From an uncultured Alphaproteobacteria bacterium (GTDB lineage: Bacteria; Pseudomonadota; Alphaproteobacteria; Methylaequorales; Methylaequoraceae), in contig CACMWI010000002.1 of NCBI GenBank assembly GCA_902617375.1, positions 242,639-306,638 of the forward strand: a stretch of 64,000 nt of DNA. Direction: 5' to 3'. The position numbers and the translations under genes were made by a program. Position 1 is the stretch's first letter, and every line of letters starts with the position of its first letter. Positions 1 through 7,859 of this stretch are shown piece after piece. The notes under the pieces are model-generated. The model ran no database searches. It worked only from the letters and a program-made list of their open reading frames with translations, and was not told where the DNA came from.

Positions 1-2
1 TT

Positions 3-1295
3 TCATCCAAGAACTTTTTTGTAAATAGCATTAATATTTTTTAAAAAATATTTTAAATCAAACAATTCATTAATCTCTCTAACATTCAATAAAGATTTAA
101 CTTCATTGTTTTTTTCTAATAATTTTTTAAAACTTTTATTTTCTTTCCATGCTTTTAAAGCTATCTTTTGAACAATTTTATAAGCTGATTCTCTTGAAAT
201 ATTTTTTTCAATTAGCTTTAGCATAACTCTTTGTGAGTTAAAAAGTCCATTAGTTTTTTCAAGGTTGTAGATCATCATTTTTTTATCAACTACTAAATTT
301 TCTACAATATTATTCATTCTACTTAGTGCAAAATCACATAATATGATTGTATCAGGTCCGAGTGTTCTCTCAACTGACGAGTGAGAGATATCTCTTTCAT
401 GCCAGAGTGAAATGTTCTCCATGAAAGGAATACAACTTGACCTAATGACTCTTGCAATTCCAGTAAGGTTTTCACTTAAAACTGGATTTTTTTTATGGGG
501 CATTGCAGAAGAGCCCTTTTGATCTTTAGAAAAAAACTCCTCAACTTCCCTTACCTCACTTCTGTGAAGATGTCTAAATTCAATTGCTAAATTTTCAATT
601 GAAGAAGCAATCATTGCTAATGCTGTAAAAAAGAATGCATGTCTATCTCTAGGAATAATCTGTGTTGAAACATTCTCAGTCTTAAGTTTAAGTTTTTTTG
701 CTACAAAACTTTCAATAGATGGATCAATATTAGCATAAGTTCCAACTGCACCTGAAATACTGCAAATGGAAATTTGTTTTTCAGCATCACAAAGTCTTTT
801 ATAATGTCTTTCAAATTCACAATATTTACCTAACATTTTTAATCCAAAAGTTGTTGGTTCTGCAAAAATGCCGTGGCTTCTTCCTATGCAAGCTGTATTT
901 TTGAAATTTAGAGATTTAACTTTGAGATTGTTTAATAACCTTTTTAATTCTCTTTTCAAAACTGAGCATGACTGCTTTAATTGAATTGAAAAAGCCGTAT
1001 CTATAATATCAGAGGATGTGACGCCCATATGAACAAACCTAGAGTCATGCCCAATATTTTCTCCAATGTTTGTTAAAAAAGCTATTACGTCGTGTTTTAC
1101 ATCTTTTTCTATAACATCAATTCTATCAATATCAAAACGTGCATTCTTTTTTATAGTTTTGAAAGAATCTTTAGGAATATCACCTCTATTGGAAAGTGCT
1201 TCACAAATAAGCAATTCAATTTTAAGCCAAATATTAAATTTATTTTCTGGCTCCCAAATTTTTGAGATTTCTTTTCTTTTATATCTTGGAATCAT
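3..1295 (-). CDS. purB: Adenylosuccinate lyase
   Basis: This 430-residue protein belongs to the fumarase/aspartase superfamily. It makes two cuts in purine synthesis: SAICAR to AICAR, and adenylosuccinate to AMP. Seen in the sequence: the superfamily signature GSSAMPHKKN at residues 261-270 (flexible loop with the catalytic serine), the substrate-binding HMGVTSSD at 89-96, and GRSHG with the catalytic-type histidine near 141. Length and the bacterial-type N-terminus (MIPRY) fit a complete gene; the stop codon lies three bases inside the window edge. Its start overlaps the end of map by 17 bases on the same strand, so the two are probably co-transcribed, map first. Purine synthesis recurs later in the window as guaB-guaA, but far away. 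Confidence 0.97.
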   Translation of the reverse strand: MIPRYKRKEISKIWEPENKFNIWLKIELLICEALSNRGDIPKDSFKTIKKNARFDIDRIDVIEKDVKHDVIAFLTNIGENIGHDSRFVHMGVTSSDIIDTAFSIQLKQSCSVLKRELKRLLNNLKVKSLNFKNTACIGRSHGIFAEPTTFGLKMLGKYCEFERHYKRLCDAEKQISICSISGAVGTYANIDPSIESFVAKKLKLKTENVSTQIIPRDRHAFFFTALAMIASSIENLAIEFRHLHRSEVREVEEFFSKDQKGSSAMPHKKNPVLSENLTGIARVIRSSCIPFMENISLWHERDISHSSVERTLGPDTIILCDFALSRMNNIVENLVVDKKMMIYNLEKTNGLFNSQRVMLKLIEKNISRESAYKIVQKIALKAWKENKSFKKLLEKNNEVKSLLNVREINELFDLKYFLKNINAIYKKVLG

Positions 1296-2082
1296 TTTTT
1301 ATATATGGAGGAAATTTGAAGTTTTTCTTTGAAAGGGTAAATATCTCATATCCTGTTTTTGTTACTCCTACTGTATGTTCGAATTGTGCAGATAATGATT
1401 TATCAGATGTAACTGCAGTCCAACCATCTGAAAGAACTTTTACTTTATAATCTCCAATATTAATCATTGGCTCTACAGTAAAAAACATTCCTTCTTGCAA
1501 CAATTCTCCTTCTCCGGGTTTTCCAAAATGTAGAACACTGGGATGATCATGAAAAACTTTACCTAAACCATGACCACAAAAATCTCTAACTATTGAATAG
1601 TTTTTTTTTTCAGCATATACCTGAATTGCATTTCCAATATCTCCAAATGTGTTTCCAGGTTTAATTTTTTCAATACCTTTCATCATTGCTTCATAAGTAG
1701 TTTCAACAAGTTTAACAGCTTTCAGTTTAACTTTACCTACATAATACATTCTACTTGTATCTCCATGCCACCCATTCAAAACTGGTGTGACATCTATATT
1801 TATAATATCGCCATCTTGCAAAACTTTATCCCCTGGTATCCCGTGACATACTACGTGATTAACAGACGTACAAACAGACTTAGGAAACCCTTTGTAATTC
1901 AATGGAGCAGGTTTTGCCCCTCTACTCACTTGATACTCGTGACAAATATCGTTAAGTTTAGAAGTAGAAATACCAGGTTCAATGAAATCAGTAATGTAGT
2001 CAAGGCATTCAGCTGCAAGTTGTCCAGCTTTTCGCATAAACTCGAATTCATCTTTGGTATGTAATTTAATATTGTTATTCAT
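1279..2082 (-). CDS. map: Type I methionine aminopeptidase
   Basis: A cytosolic metalloenzyme that removes the initiator methionine from nascent proteins. The 267 residues match the short bacterial type I form. All five metal ligands sit at the same residue numbers as in the E. coli enzyme: Asp97, Asp108 (in WHGDTS), His171 (CGHGLG), Glu204 (VEPM) and Glu235 (FEHT). The substrate-contacting histidine is His80 in VCHG. It lies upstream of purB on the same strand with a 17-base overlap and is divergent from the CinA/MoaB-like gene across about 50 AT-rich bases, which must hold both promoters. No oddities. Confidence 0.97.
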   Translation of the reverse strand: MNNNIKLHTKDEFEFMRKAGQLAAECLDYITDFIEPGISTSKLNDICHEYQVSRGAKPAPLNYKGFPKSVCTSVNHVVCHGIPGDKVLQDGDIINIDVTPVLNGWHGDTSRMYYVGKVKLKAVKLVETTYEAMMKGIEKIKPGNTFGDIGNAIQVYAEKKNYSIVRDFCGHGLGKVFHDHPSVLHFGKPGEGELLQEGMFFTVEPMINIGDYKVKVLSDGWTAVTSDKSLSAQFEHTVGVTKTGYEIFTLSKKNFKFPPYIKNDSKI

Positions 2083-2130
2083 TAAAAGATCAATTTATAA
2101 TAAAAATTTAAAAACTTACAGAAATATTTT

Positions 2131-2877
2131 ATGAAAAAAAAAAGAAAAACTTCAGGTATAATAATAATAGGTAATGAGATTTTATCTGGCAAAACTCTCG
2201 AAAAAAATTCAAATTTTATGTGTAAAGAATTATTTCGTATCGGGGTATCGTGTGAGGAAATAGTGATTATAAAAGATGATAAATCAAGAATAATAGAAAA
2301 ATTAAATAATTTTAGAAAAAAGTATAGTTTTGTGTTCACATCAGGTGGAATTGGTCCAACACATGATGATATTACTTCAGACTCAGTGGCTTGTGCTCTT
2401 GGAAAAAAATTGATTTTAAATACTGAAGCTAAAAGACGTCTTGAAAAACATTATGCCGATGATGTATTGACAAAGGCAAGATTAAAAATGGCTTATATGC
2501 CAGAAAATTCAACTTTAATAGATAATCCGGTTAGTGTTGCTCCAGGATTTTCGATACAAAATATTTTTGTATTTCCAGGAGTACCAAAGATTATGCAAGT
2601 AATGTTTAAAGAAAAAGTTAAATCATTTGACGAAGGGCTAAGATATTATAAAAAAACAATCTCAACAACTTTATCAGAAGGGATTATTGGCGAATATATT
2701 GAAAAAATACAAAACAAATTTAATACATTAGAAATTGGAAGTTACCCCTATTTTAAAAAAAATTCATTTGGTGTTTCTCTTGTTATCATAGGAGAGAAAG
2801 ATTTAGAAGTATCAAAAGCTAGCGACGAAATTTACAATTATATAGAATCTATAAATGGTAATCCTGAGATTTTTTAG
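2131..2877 (+). CDS. Molybdopterin-binding domain protein (CinA N-terminal/MoaB-like, COG1058 type)
   Basis: The protein has 248 residues with the MoaB/Mog fold seen at the N-terminus of CinA. Visible motifs are GNEILSGKT (residues 14-22), the hallmark of this family, and SGGIGPTHDD (71-80), the glycine-rich loop that binds molybdopterin in relatives. There is no C-terminal amidohydrolase domain as in full-length CinA (about 400 residues), so nicotinamide-nucleotide deamidase activity is not expected. The cellular role of stand-alone COG1058 proteins is poorly defined. A link to molybdenum-cofactor metabolism is suggested only by the fold, because the Mo-enzyme genes lie more than 10 kb away. 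It overlaps the convergent PopZ-like gene by four bases. Confidence 0.85.
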   Translation: MKKKRKTSGIIIIGNEILSGKTLEKNSNFMCKELFRIGVSCEEIVIIKDDKSRIIEKLNNFRKKYSFVFTSGGIGPTHDDITSDSVACALGKKLILNTEAKRRLEKHYADDVLTKARLKMAYMPENSTLIDNPVSVAPGFSIQNIFVFPGVPKIMQVMFKEKVKSFDEGLRYYKKTISTTLSEGIIGEYIEKIQNKFNTLEIGSYPYFKKNSFGVSLVIIGEKDLEVSKASDEIYNYIESINGNPEIF

Positions 2878-3296
2878 TTTTGTCTATTTTTGATGTAATT
2901 TGAAATTTCTAATTCAATTAATTTATTTAAATTTCGTTTTAACCAAGAATCTAAGAGTAAACGAAATTCAACTTCTATCGTTTCATTGTTTGGATTAGAC
3001 AAATTATTTGAAAAACTTTTCAAATTAGATTTTTTAATTGTTTTTTTAAAATTAATGTTTTGCCAGCTATGAAAATTTTTTAATTGCTTTTCTTCGGATG
3101 AATTAATTTGTAACTGAGAATTAGTATTTGAATTTTTATCTACTTTTATAGTATCTTCTGTTTCAACTTTTTCTATTTCTGAATAGATGTTTTTTGGTAA
3201 ATCTTTGTTTATAACAAATTCATATTCATTTTTTGCTTCATTAATTAAACTGACTATCGAGCTTAGCAGTTCATTTATTGATTTATTTTTACTCAT
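2874..3296 (-). CDS. PopZ-like (DUF2497-type) small protein
   Basis: This 140-residue acidic protein looks like a reduced form of the alphaproteobacterial polar organizer PopZ. The N-terminus (SINELLSSIVSLINEA) resembles the PopZ N-terminal helix pattern (xMEEILASIRRIIxEx). The C-terminus has LLDSWLKRNLNKLIELEI, matching the conserved LKxWLDxNLPxLVExxVxxEI helices used for oligomerisation. The middle (about residues 45-105) is low-complexity, rich in Asn, Ser, Glu and Lys, and probably disordered, as in PopZ. PopZ proteins form polar condensates that anchor the centromere. Here that role is inferred only from the two end motifs. It is convergent with the COG1058 gene and divergent from a membrane coiled-coil gene. 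Confidence 0.6.
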   Translation of the reverse strand: MSKNKSINELLSSIVSLINEAKNEYEFVINKDLPKNIYSEIEKVETEDTIKVDKNSNTNSQLQINSSEEKQLKNFHSWQNINFKKTIKKSNLKSFSNNLSNPNNETIEVEFRLLLDSWLKRNLNKLIELEISNYIKNRQN

Positions 3297-3416
3297 ATCT
3301 TCTAACCTTATACTCTAGAATGTTAAAATTTTAAGTCAAAAAATAAAAACATTTGATAAGTAAAAAAAACGGGTAACTGTTATATTTAACAAATATGTTG
3401 ATATACTGTAAGTATA

Positions 3417-3866
3417 ATGTCTGTCATACCAAATGAAATAATACCATACGCCTTTGTCTTTATTTTATTGATTTTTCTTTTAGCATTAAAGAAGACAAAA
3501 AGTTCTGCTAAGTTATTTGATGCTGAAAAAAAATTAGAAGTATTTGATGACGATAAGAAAATAATACTTGAAGCAGCTGAGCAAAAACTTTTAGCACTCA
3601 AAGATTTATACCTTCAGGAATTAATAGATGTTAAAGTTTATGTAAAAAAAACAGAATTGGTAGCTTCAAATCTAAGCAATGAAATGGGTGAAAATATGAT
3701 GGAAATAAATGAACTTCAAAAAAAAATCGTATACAATGATTTAAAAAAAGAAATAAAAAAGAAAATTGATTTTCAAAATACTACGGAATCAAAAACTAAT
3801 ATTGACAGATTAATATTAGCAGTAGATAAAAAAATTAAAACTGGAGAAATGCATGAGGAAAAGTAA
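3417..3866 (+). CDS. Hypothetical membrane-anchored coiled-coil protein
   Basis: I do not recognise a named family. The 149-residue protein starts with one clear transmembrane helix (about residues 9-24, AFVFILLIFLLAL), followed by a charged Lys/Glu-rich stretch with heptad-like spacing from about 30 to 145. The layout is a single-pass anchor with a long cytoplasmic helical rod. It resembles the small membrane coiled-coil proteins found with flagellar motor or polarity genes, but no motif fixes this. The start ATG is preceded by AT-rich sequence with TATACT/TATAAT-like elements. Its end overlaps the next small gene by 14 bases, so the two are translationally linked, and a PopZ-like gene is divergent on the other side. 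Confidence 0.6.
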   Translation: MSVIPNEIIPYAFVFILLIFLLALKKTKSSAKLFDAEKKLEVFDDDKKIILEAAEQKLLALKDLYLQELIDVKVYVKKTELVASNLSNEMGENMMEINELQKKIVYNDLKKEIKKKIDFQNTTESKTNIDRLILAVDKKIKTGEMHEEK

Positions 3867-4053
3867 CTCTGAAATTTTAAATAAGGTCAAGAACGTTGTT
3901 AATGAAAAAAAAAAACCAAATCCTTCTAACAATAATGTATTAAATAACAAAACAAACGAAACAAGTAAGTTTTTAGCACAATGGGTCGAGGCTAATGCGG
4001 AAAAAATAACAAAAGAAATAATTAAAGAGGAGGTAAAAAAAATTTTTAAGTAA
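3853..4053 (+). CDS. Small protein with PopZ-like C-terminal helices
   Basis: This 66-residue protein has a disordered-looking Lys/Asn-rich N-terminal half and a helical C-terminus, FLAQWVEANAEKITKEIIKE. That segment has the same spacing as the DUF2497/PopZ C-terminal helices (Lxx-W-[LV]-xx-N-x8-[IE]). It follows the membrane coiled-coil gene with a 14-base overlap. The PopZ-like gene of similar C-terminal pattern lies just across the divergent promoter. The short length and the lack of the N-terminal PopZ helix leave room for another explanation: a small C-terminal tail motif used by several alphaproteobacterial proteins. The gene is credible because of its coupling and composition, but the function is unproven. 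Confidence 0.5.
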   Translation: MRKSNSEILNKVKNVVNEKKKPNPSNNNVLNNKTNETSKFLAQWVEANAEKITKEIIKEEVKKIFK

Positions 4054-4538
4054 TTTTTTTAAATATAAAAAATCTTATATTATTAAATGTCTCTTTCAGA
4101 AATTAATTTGTTCTTAAGAAAATAGAAAAATTATATCTATCGTATTTATTATTTTCTAAGGAATAGGGGAACTAAATACAGCAATTATTAATATTTGTTA
4201 AATCATTTTAATATGTTCAACTGAATCGAAAGAAAAACCTATTTTTTTAATTACAAAACCCTAAATGACAAATATTATCTATTTACTCATTGAATACAGA
4301 AATATTTGAGCAGCAGCATCAAATTATAAAATCACAATAAATTAAAGTATTTTCAATAGTCGTTTATTTTAAAATGAAAGTGTATATGTTTCTTGTTTAA
4401 TTCAAAATTCATTATGATATAAAGTATTAAATATTAATATAATGACTAGGAATAAAGAGTAAAATGAGCCTTCGTAACATACTTGTAGAAATTTTTATAA
4501 AGTTAAATTTTATTTTTTATAACCTCTTTTTGATACTT
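4054..4538. other. Long AT-rich intergenic region upstream of tRNA-Leu
   Basis: This stretch of about 485 bases has no open reading frame longer than about a dozen codons in a plausible context, and no clear terminator hairpin. It presumably contains the promoter of tRNA-Leu near its right end, where TTGTAG around 4483 could serve as a -35 element. I see no repeat or attachment-site duplication of the tRNA 3' end in it. In a window this compact such a gap is unusual and could be a remnant or an unrecognised small RNA. Confidence 0.5.
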
Positions 4539-4627
4539 GCGAGCGTGCTGAAATTGGTAAACAGACAGGACTTAAAATCCTGCGGGTGGCAACACCCTTG
4601 TGGGTTCAAGTCCCACCGCTCGCACCA
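4539..4627 (+). tRNA. tRNA-Leu (anticodon UAA), CCA encoded
   Basis: The sequence folds as a class II (long variable arm) tRNA. The 7-bp acceptor stem pairs GCGAGCG with CGCTCGC. The anticodon stem CAGGA/TCCTG encloses the loop CTTAAAA, giving anticodon TAA. The variable arm GGGTGGCAACACCC forms a hairpin. The T arm is GTGGG-TTCAAGT-CCCAC. The discriminator A and CCA are encoded. UAA with a long variable arm identifies leucine, reading UUA/UUG, which should be heavily used in this AT-rich genome. The next gene starts only nine bases after the CCA. Confidence 0.97.
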
Positions 4628-4636
4628 ATAAGAAAG

Positions 4637-5347
4637 ATGAAATTACATAATTACACACTTATTGCATCTTCCATTTCAATTTTATTGAGCGGTTTTAACG
4701 TAAGTGGAGATGATTTAGAAGGAAAAATTAAGGATTTTATTTTGAAAAATCCAGAAGTAATAATCGAATCTCTTCAAAAGTTTGAAGTAAAAAAAGAAAA
4801 TGAACAAAAACTAGAGAATAAAAATAAGATTAATACATTAAGTAAGCAGATTTACAATTCTGAAAGTCTTTATGAGGGAAATAAACTGTCTAATAAGATA
4901 ATTGTAGAGTTTTTTGACTATAATTGCTCATATTGTAGAAGAGCTCACCGAGACTTAAAAAAAATAATTAGCGAGGATAAAAATATAAAAGTCATTTATA
5001 AAAATTATCCCATACTTTCAGAAAATTCTATTAAGCTAGCTAAATATGCATTAATAATTTCAGAAATTGATAAAAAAAAATTTGTAAAATTTCACAATTT
5101 GATTTTGACAAACAAAGGCAAGATTAATGATGATATTTTGATTTCAATATTAAAGGAATTAAATATTGATAAAAATTACTTAGAGAACAAAATTAATGAT
5201 GAAGAAATTAATCAAAAGCTTAAAAATGATATTGATTTAGCAAGAAATCTTGGTTTAAGAGGAACACCTGCATTCATAATTTCAGATGAGATCTTTTTTG
5301 GATACATAGATAGAGATGATATGGTTTCAATACTAAATCAGCAATAA
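4637..5347 (+). CDS. Periplasmic DsbA/ScsC-family thiol oxidoreductase
   Basis: This secreted thioredoxin-fold protein has 236 residues when started at MKLHNY; a longer in-frame start would lie inside the tRNA and is rejected. An N-terminal signal peptide (about residues 1-23) is followed by a short helical segment resembling the ScsC N-terminal oligomerisation region. The thioredoxin-like domain then has FFDYNCSYC with the redox pair Cys97-Cys100, and the cis-proline motif RGTPAF near the C-terminus. CSYC replaces the classic CPHC. Such proteins form, isomerise or shuffle disulfides in the periplasm; Com1/ScsC relatives are usually annotated as DsbA-family proteins. Its end overlaps the convergent HExxH gene by 10 bases. 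The leader between the tRNA and the start codon is only nine bases. Confidence 0.88.
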   Translation: MKLHNYTLIASSISILLSGFNVSGDDLEGKIKDFILKNPEVIIESLQKFEVKKENEQKLENKNKINTLSKQIYNSESLYEGNKLSNKIIVEFFDYNCSYCRRAHRDLKKIISEDKNIKVIYKNYPILSENSIKLAKYALIISEIDKKKFVKFHNLILTNKGKINDDILISILKELNIDKNYLENKINDEEINQKLKNDIDLARNLGLRGTPAFIISDEIFFGYIDRDDMVSILNQQ

Positions 5348-5784
5348 AGATTCTGTTTAGCTTCACTTTTAAATTTCGCCGCGAATCCATTACTGTAAAG
5401 AATTTTTTTACCAAATTGACTTAGAAAGACATTATGGTTAACCAGCGCATCCATCTCTCTCAAATGTTTTTTTGTTCTGTCTTCATAGTTTACAAATATT
5501 TCTTGATCTTCTTGTAATATGTGAATCAGCTCGTGAAGTAAAATTCCTCTGTGACAAATATCATCCATTGGGGAAAGTGTATCAGCTAAAAAAATTGTAT
5601 ATTTTGGATTATCAGGTGTTAATGCTAATATTTCACATTCCCTCCCACACGCCATTTCTGCTAATGCTTTTTGTTCAATAAACTGAATTTTTGGGAATAT
5701 TTTTGGTTCTTTGTAATCAGTATGGGTTGTGATCCATAAAAGTAATGCTAGTATTAGCTCATTAAATGTTTCAAATTTTTCCAT
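5338..5784 (-). CDS. Putative small zinc metallopeptidase (HExxH protein)
   Basis: This 148-residue protein of unknown physiological role has HELIH at residues 84-88, a HExxH zinc-binding and catalytic signature, in a helix followed by more acidic residues (QEDQE) that could supply a third ligand. Upstream, an extended segment (YTIFLADTL) fits the edge strand that precedes the metal helix in gluzincin-type folds. Two cysteines (Cys46, Cys50) lie nearby. A weakly hydrophobic N-terminus (about 8-20) is not a convincing signal peptide. It resembles the small DUF6647-type putative peptidases, but I cannot confirm the family by eye. It is convergent with the DsbA-like gene and divergent from the iminopeptidase by 12 bases. 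Confidence 0.6.
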   Translation of the reverse strand: MEKFETFNELILALLLWITTHTDYKEPKIFPKIQFIEQKALAEMACGRECEILALTPDNPKYTIFLADTLSPMDDICHRGILLHELIHILQEDQEIFVNYEDRTKKHLREMDALVNHNVFLSQFGKKILYSNGFAAKFKSEAKQNLYC

Positions 5785-5796
5785 TATATTATACTC

Positions 5797-6738
5797 ATGA
5801 TTAAAAAATTATTTATTCATCGTTCTCTTCCTGAAATGTATAACATAGATGTTGGAGATGACAATAAAATTTATACTGAAGCCAGTGGAAAAAAAGACGG
5901 TATTCCAGTTATTTTTGTTCATGGTGGACCCGGGGGACAATGTCGTAGTGAACATCACTCCCTTTTTAACCCTCAGATATTTCGATCAATTATTTTTGAC
6001 CAAAGAGGATGCGGTAAGAGCATCCCTTACAGATCTTTAGAAGGAAATAATACTGAAAATTTAGTTGAAGATATTGAAAAAATAAGAGATTTTTTCAAAA
6101 TAAAAAAATTCCTAATTGTTGGTGGATCATGGGGTGCTACTTTAGCAATAAAATATGCCCTAAAGTTTCCCAAAAATTTAATTGGTGTTCTTTTAAGGTC
6201 AGTTTTTCTTGGAACAATTAATGAGATAAATTGGGCATTCATTGATGGTCCTAAAAATTTTGCTCCAAACTTGTATAAAACATTTGAAAAGTATTCGAAC
6301 GGTAAAGAAATAATTGACTCATATTACAAAAAAATTTTAAAAGAAAATTCTAAGGTCCATTCATGGATTTGGCATGACTATGAAAGAATTTTATCTCAAT
6401 TAAATCCTAAAAATTATTTCTTTGAAACTGAAGAAGAATTAATCAAGAGAGAAGGTCTTCCAAATTCGCCGTTCATGGAATTACATTATATAAAAAATAA
6501 TTTTTTTATGGAAGATAATGAAATTGTTAAAAAAATTTCGAAAATAAAAAATTTACCTTCGTTTATCGTTCAAGGAAGATATGATCTTATATGTCCGCCA
6601 GTAAATGCTTATAAACTTCATGAAAATTGGAAATCTTCTGAAATAAAGTTTGTAAATACTGCAGGACACTCTTCCTCGGATGAAGGCATTATTGATAATT
6701 TGTTAATAGGTTTAAAAAAATTAACTGAGCATCTTTAA
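5797..6738 (+). CDS. pip: Prolyl iminopeptidase (alpha/beta hydrolase)
   Basis: A 313-residue serine peptidase of family S33 that releases N-terminal proline from peptides. Visible features are the oxyanion motif HGGPGG (residues 42-47), FDQRGCGKS (68-75), and the nucleophile elbow GGSWG with Ser111. The catalytic Asp lies in GRYDLICPP and the catalytic His in AGHSS near the C-terminus. The N-terminal MYNIDVGDDNKIY is the usual family opening, and length is normal. The enzyme is cytosolic and used in peptide catabolism. Its end overlaps queG on the opposite strand by 18 bases, the longest antisense 3' overlap in the window. Confidence 0.93.
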   Translation: MIKKLFIHRSLPEMYNIDVGDDNKIYTEASGKKDGIPVIFVHGGPGGQCRSEHHSLFNPQIFRSIIFDQRGCGKSIPYRSLEGNNTENLVEDIEKIRDFFKIKKFLIVGGSWGATLAIKYALKFPKNLIGVLLRSVFLGTINEINWAFIDGPKNFAPNLYKTFEKYSNGKEIIDSYYKKILKENSKVHSWIWHDYERILSQLNPKNYFFETEEELIKREGLPNSPFMELHYIKNNFFMEDNEIVKKISKIKNLPSFIVQGRYDLICPPVNAYKLHENWKSSEIKFVNTAGHSSSDEGIIDNLLIGLKKLTEHL

Positions 6739-7827
6739 TTCGTATAGAACATAATTATTTTTTTCCTTTTTTATCAATTCACTTTTCAGTTTTGCTTTGC
6801 TTTTTTCCTCCATTAGCTGAAACAACGACCAAACACAAGCACCCCTTACCAAACTACTTTCATTATTAATATGATTGAGAATGTATTTTATTAATTTTTT
6901 ATTTTTGCTATTTCCAGAAGCAATAATTATGTTTCGTAGAAACCTGTTCCAACCTATTCTTTTTATAGAAGAATTATGAAAGTACGTTTTGAAGTGTTCT
7001 TCACTAAATTTTAAGAAAAATAATAAATCATTTTTGTCATTCGATATAAGTTTTTTCTCATCTGTTTCAGTCGAAAACTTATTCCAGGGACAAATAGATA
7101 AACAATCGTCGCAACCATATATTTTGTTTCCAATCAACTTTCGTAAACTTATTGGAATTGGACCTTTATTTTCAATCGTTAAATATGAAATACATCTTTT
7201 AGAGTCAATTTTATAATTGCTTAAAATTGCGTTTGTAGGACATATTTCTAAACATTTCACACATGATCCACATCCATTAATCATATTTTTTGTTTCTTTT
7301 ATTTTTATAGGGAGAAATATTTCTGCTAGAAATAACCAAGATCCAAAACTTTTTGAAACAATGTTAGTATGTTTACCTTGCCAACCTAAACCAGCCTTTT
7401 CAGCAAAATATTTTTCCATTATGGGTGAAGTGTCGACGAAGATTTTTGTTTCAAGATTATATTTATCTTTAAACCAATCTTGTAAATTTTGTAATTTATT
7501 TTTAATTACGGAATGATAGTCTTCATCTTGAGCATAAATACTAATATTTCCATGATTTTTATCTTTATTTAAAAACAATGGATTCTCTTTAGGACCATAA
7601 TTTTGTCCCAAAACAATAATTGTTTCTACTTTATCCCAAATTTTCTTTGGATTTGTTTTTTTTTCAAAATGCCTTTCTAACCATTTCATGTCTCCATGAT
7701 AATTTTTATTTAGAAAATTTTTATATCTTTGCTTTGTCTTTTCATCAACATATGGTTCTGAATAACCAATGGAATCAAAACCGAGTTTAATAATTTCTTT
7801 TTGTATATTTTTTTTTAAATTCTTCAT
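6721..7827 (-). CDS. queG: Epoxyqueuosine reductase
   Basis: This enzyme catalyses the last step of queuosine synthesis, reducing epoxyqueuosine in tRNA to queuosine using cobalamin and two [4Fe-4S] clusters. The 368 residues show the expected order: an N-terminal DUF1730-type region with VDTSP (Asp132, the catalytic-type Asp), AGLGWQGKHTN (145-155), two cluster motifs CGSCVKCLEICP (186-197) and CDDCLSICPWN (239-249), and a C-terminal helical-repeat tail. Length is typical. It lies back to back with queC across a 32-base divergent gap, so the que genes on both strands probably share one control region. Vitamin B12 must be available to the cell for it to work. Confidence 0.96.
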   Translation of the reverse strand: MKNLKKNIQKEIIKLGFDSIGYSEPYVDEKTKQRYKNFLNKNYHGDMKWLERHFEKKTNPKKIWDKVETIIVLGQNYGPKENPLFLNKDKNHGNISIYAQDEDYHSVIKNKLQNLQDWFKDKYNLETKIFVDTSPIMEKYFAEKAGLGWQGKHTNIVSKSFGSWLFLAEIFLPIKIKETKNMINGCGSCVKCLEICPTNAILSNYKIDSKRCISYLTIENKGPIPISLRKLIGNKIYGCDDCLSICPWNKFSTETDEKKLISNDKNDLLFFLKFSEEHFKTYFHNSSIKRIGWNRFLRNIIIASGNSKNKKLIKYILNHINNESSLVRGACVWSLFQLMEEKSKAKLKSELIKKEKNNYVLYELKMLS

Positions 7828-7859
7828 TTTTTTATTTTGTTAAATATTATAATTATTAA

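Noticed and set aside
1765..2064. Open frames of 60-200 codons opposite known genes, such as the one antisense to map and several antisense to flgK
   Set aside because: They lie fully within well-supported genes, lack ribosome-binding sites and show no recognisable domains; they are shadows of the real frames.
4586..4636. N-terminal extension of the DsbA-like protein reaching into tRNA-Leu
   Set aside because: The first 17 codons lie inside the tRNA gene and would precede the signal peptide. The internal ATG directly before the signal sequence is the sensible start.
7828..7859. A preQ1 riboswitch before queC
   Set aside because: The divergent gap is only 32 AT-rich bases, too short for the aptamer with its C-rich loop, and none is visible.
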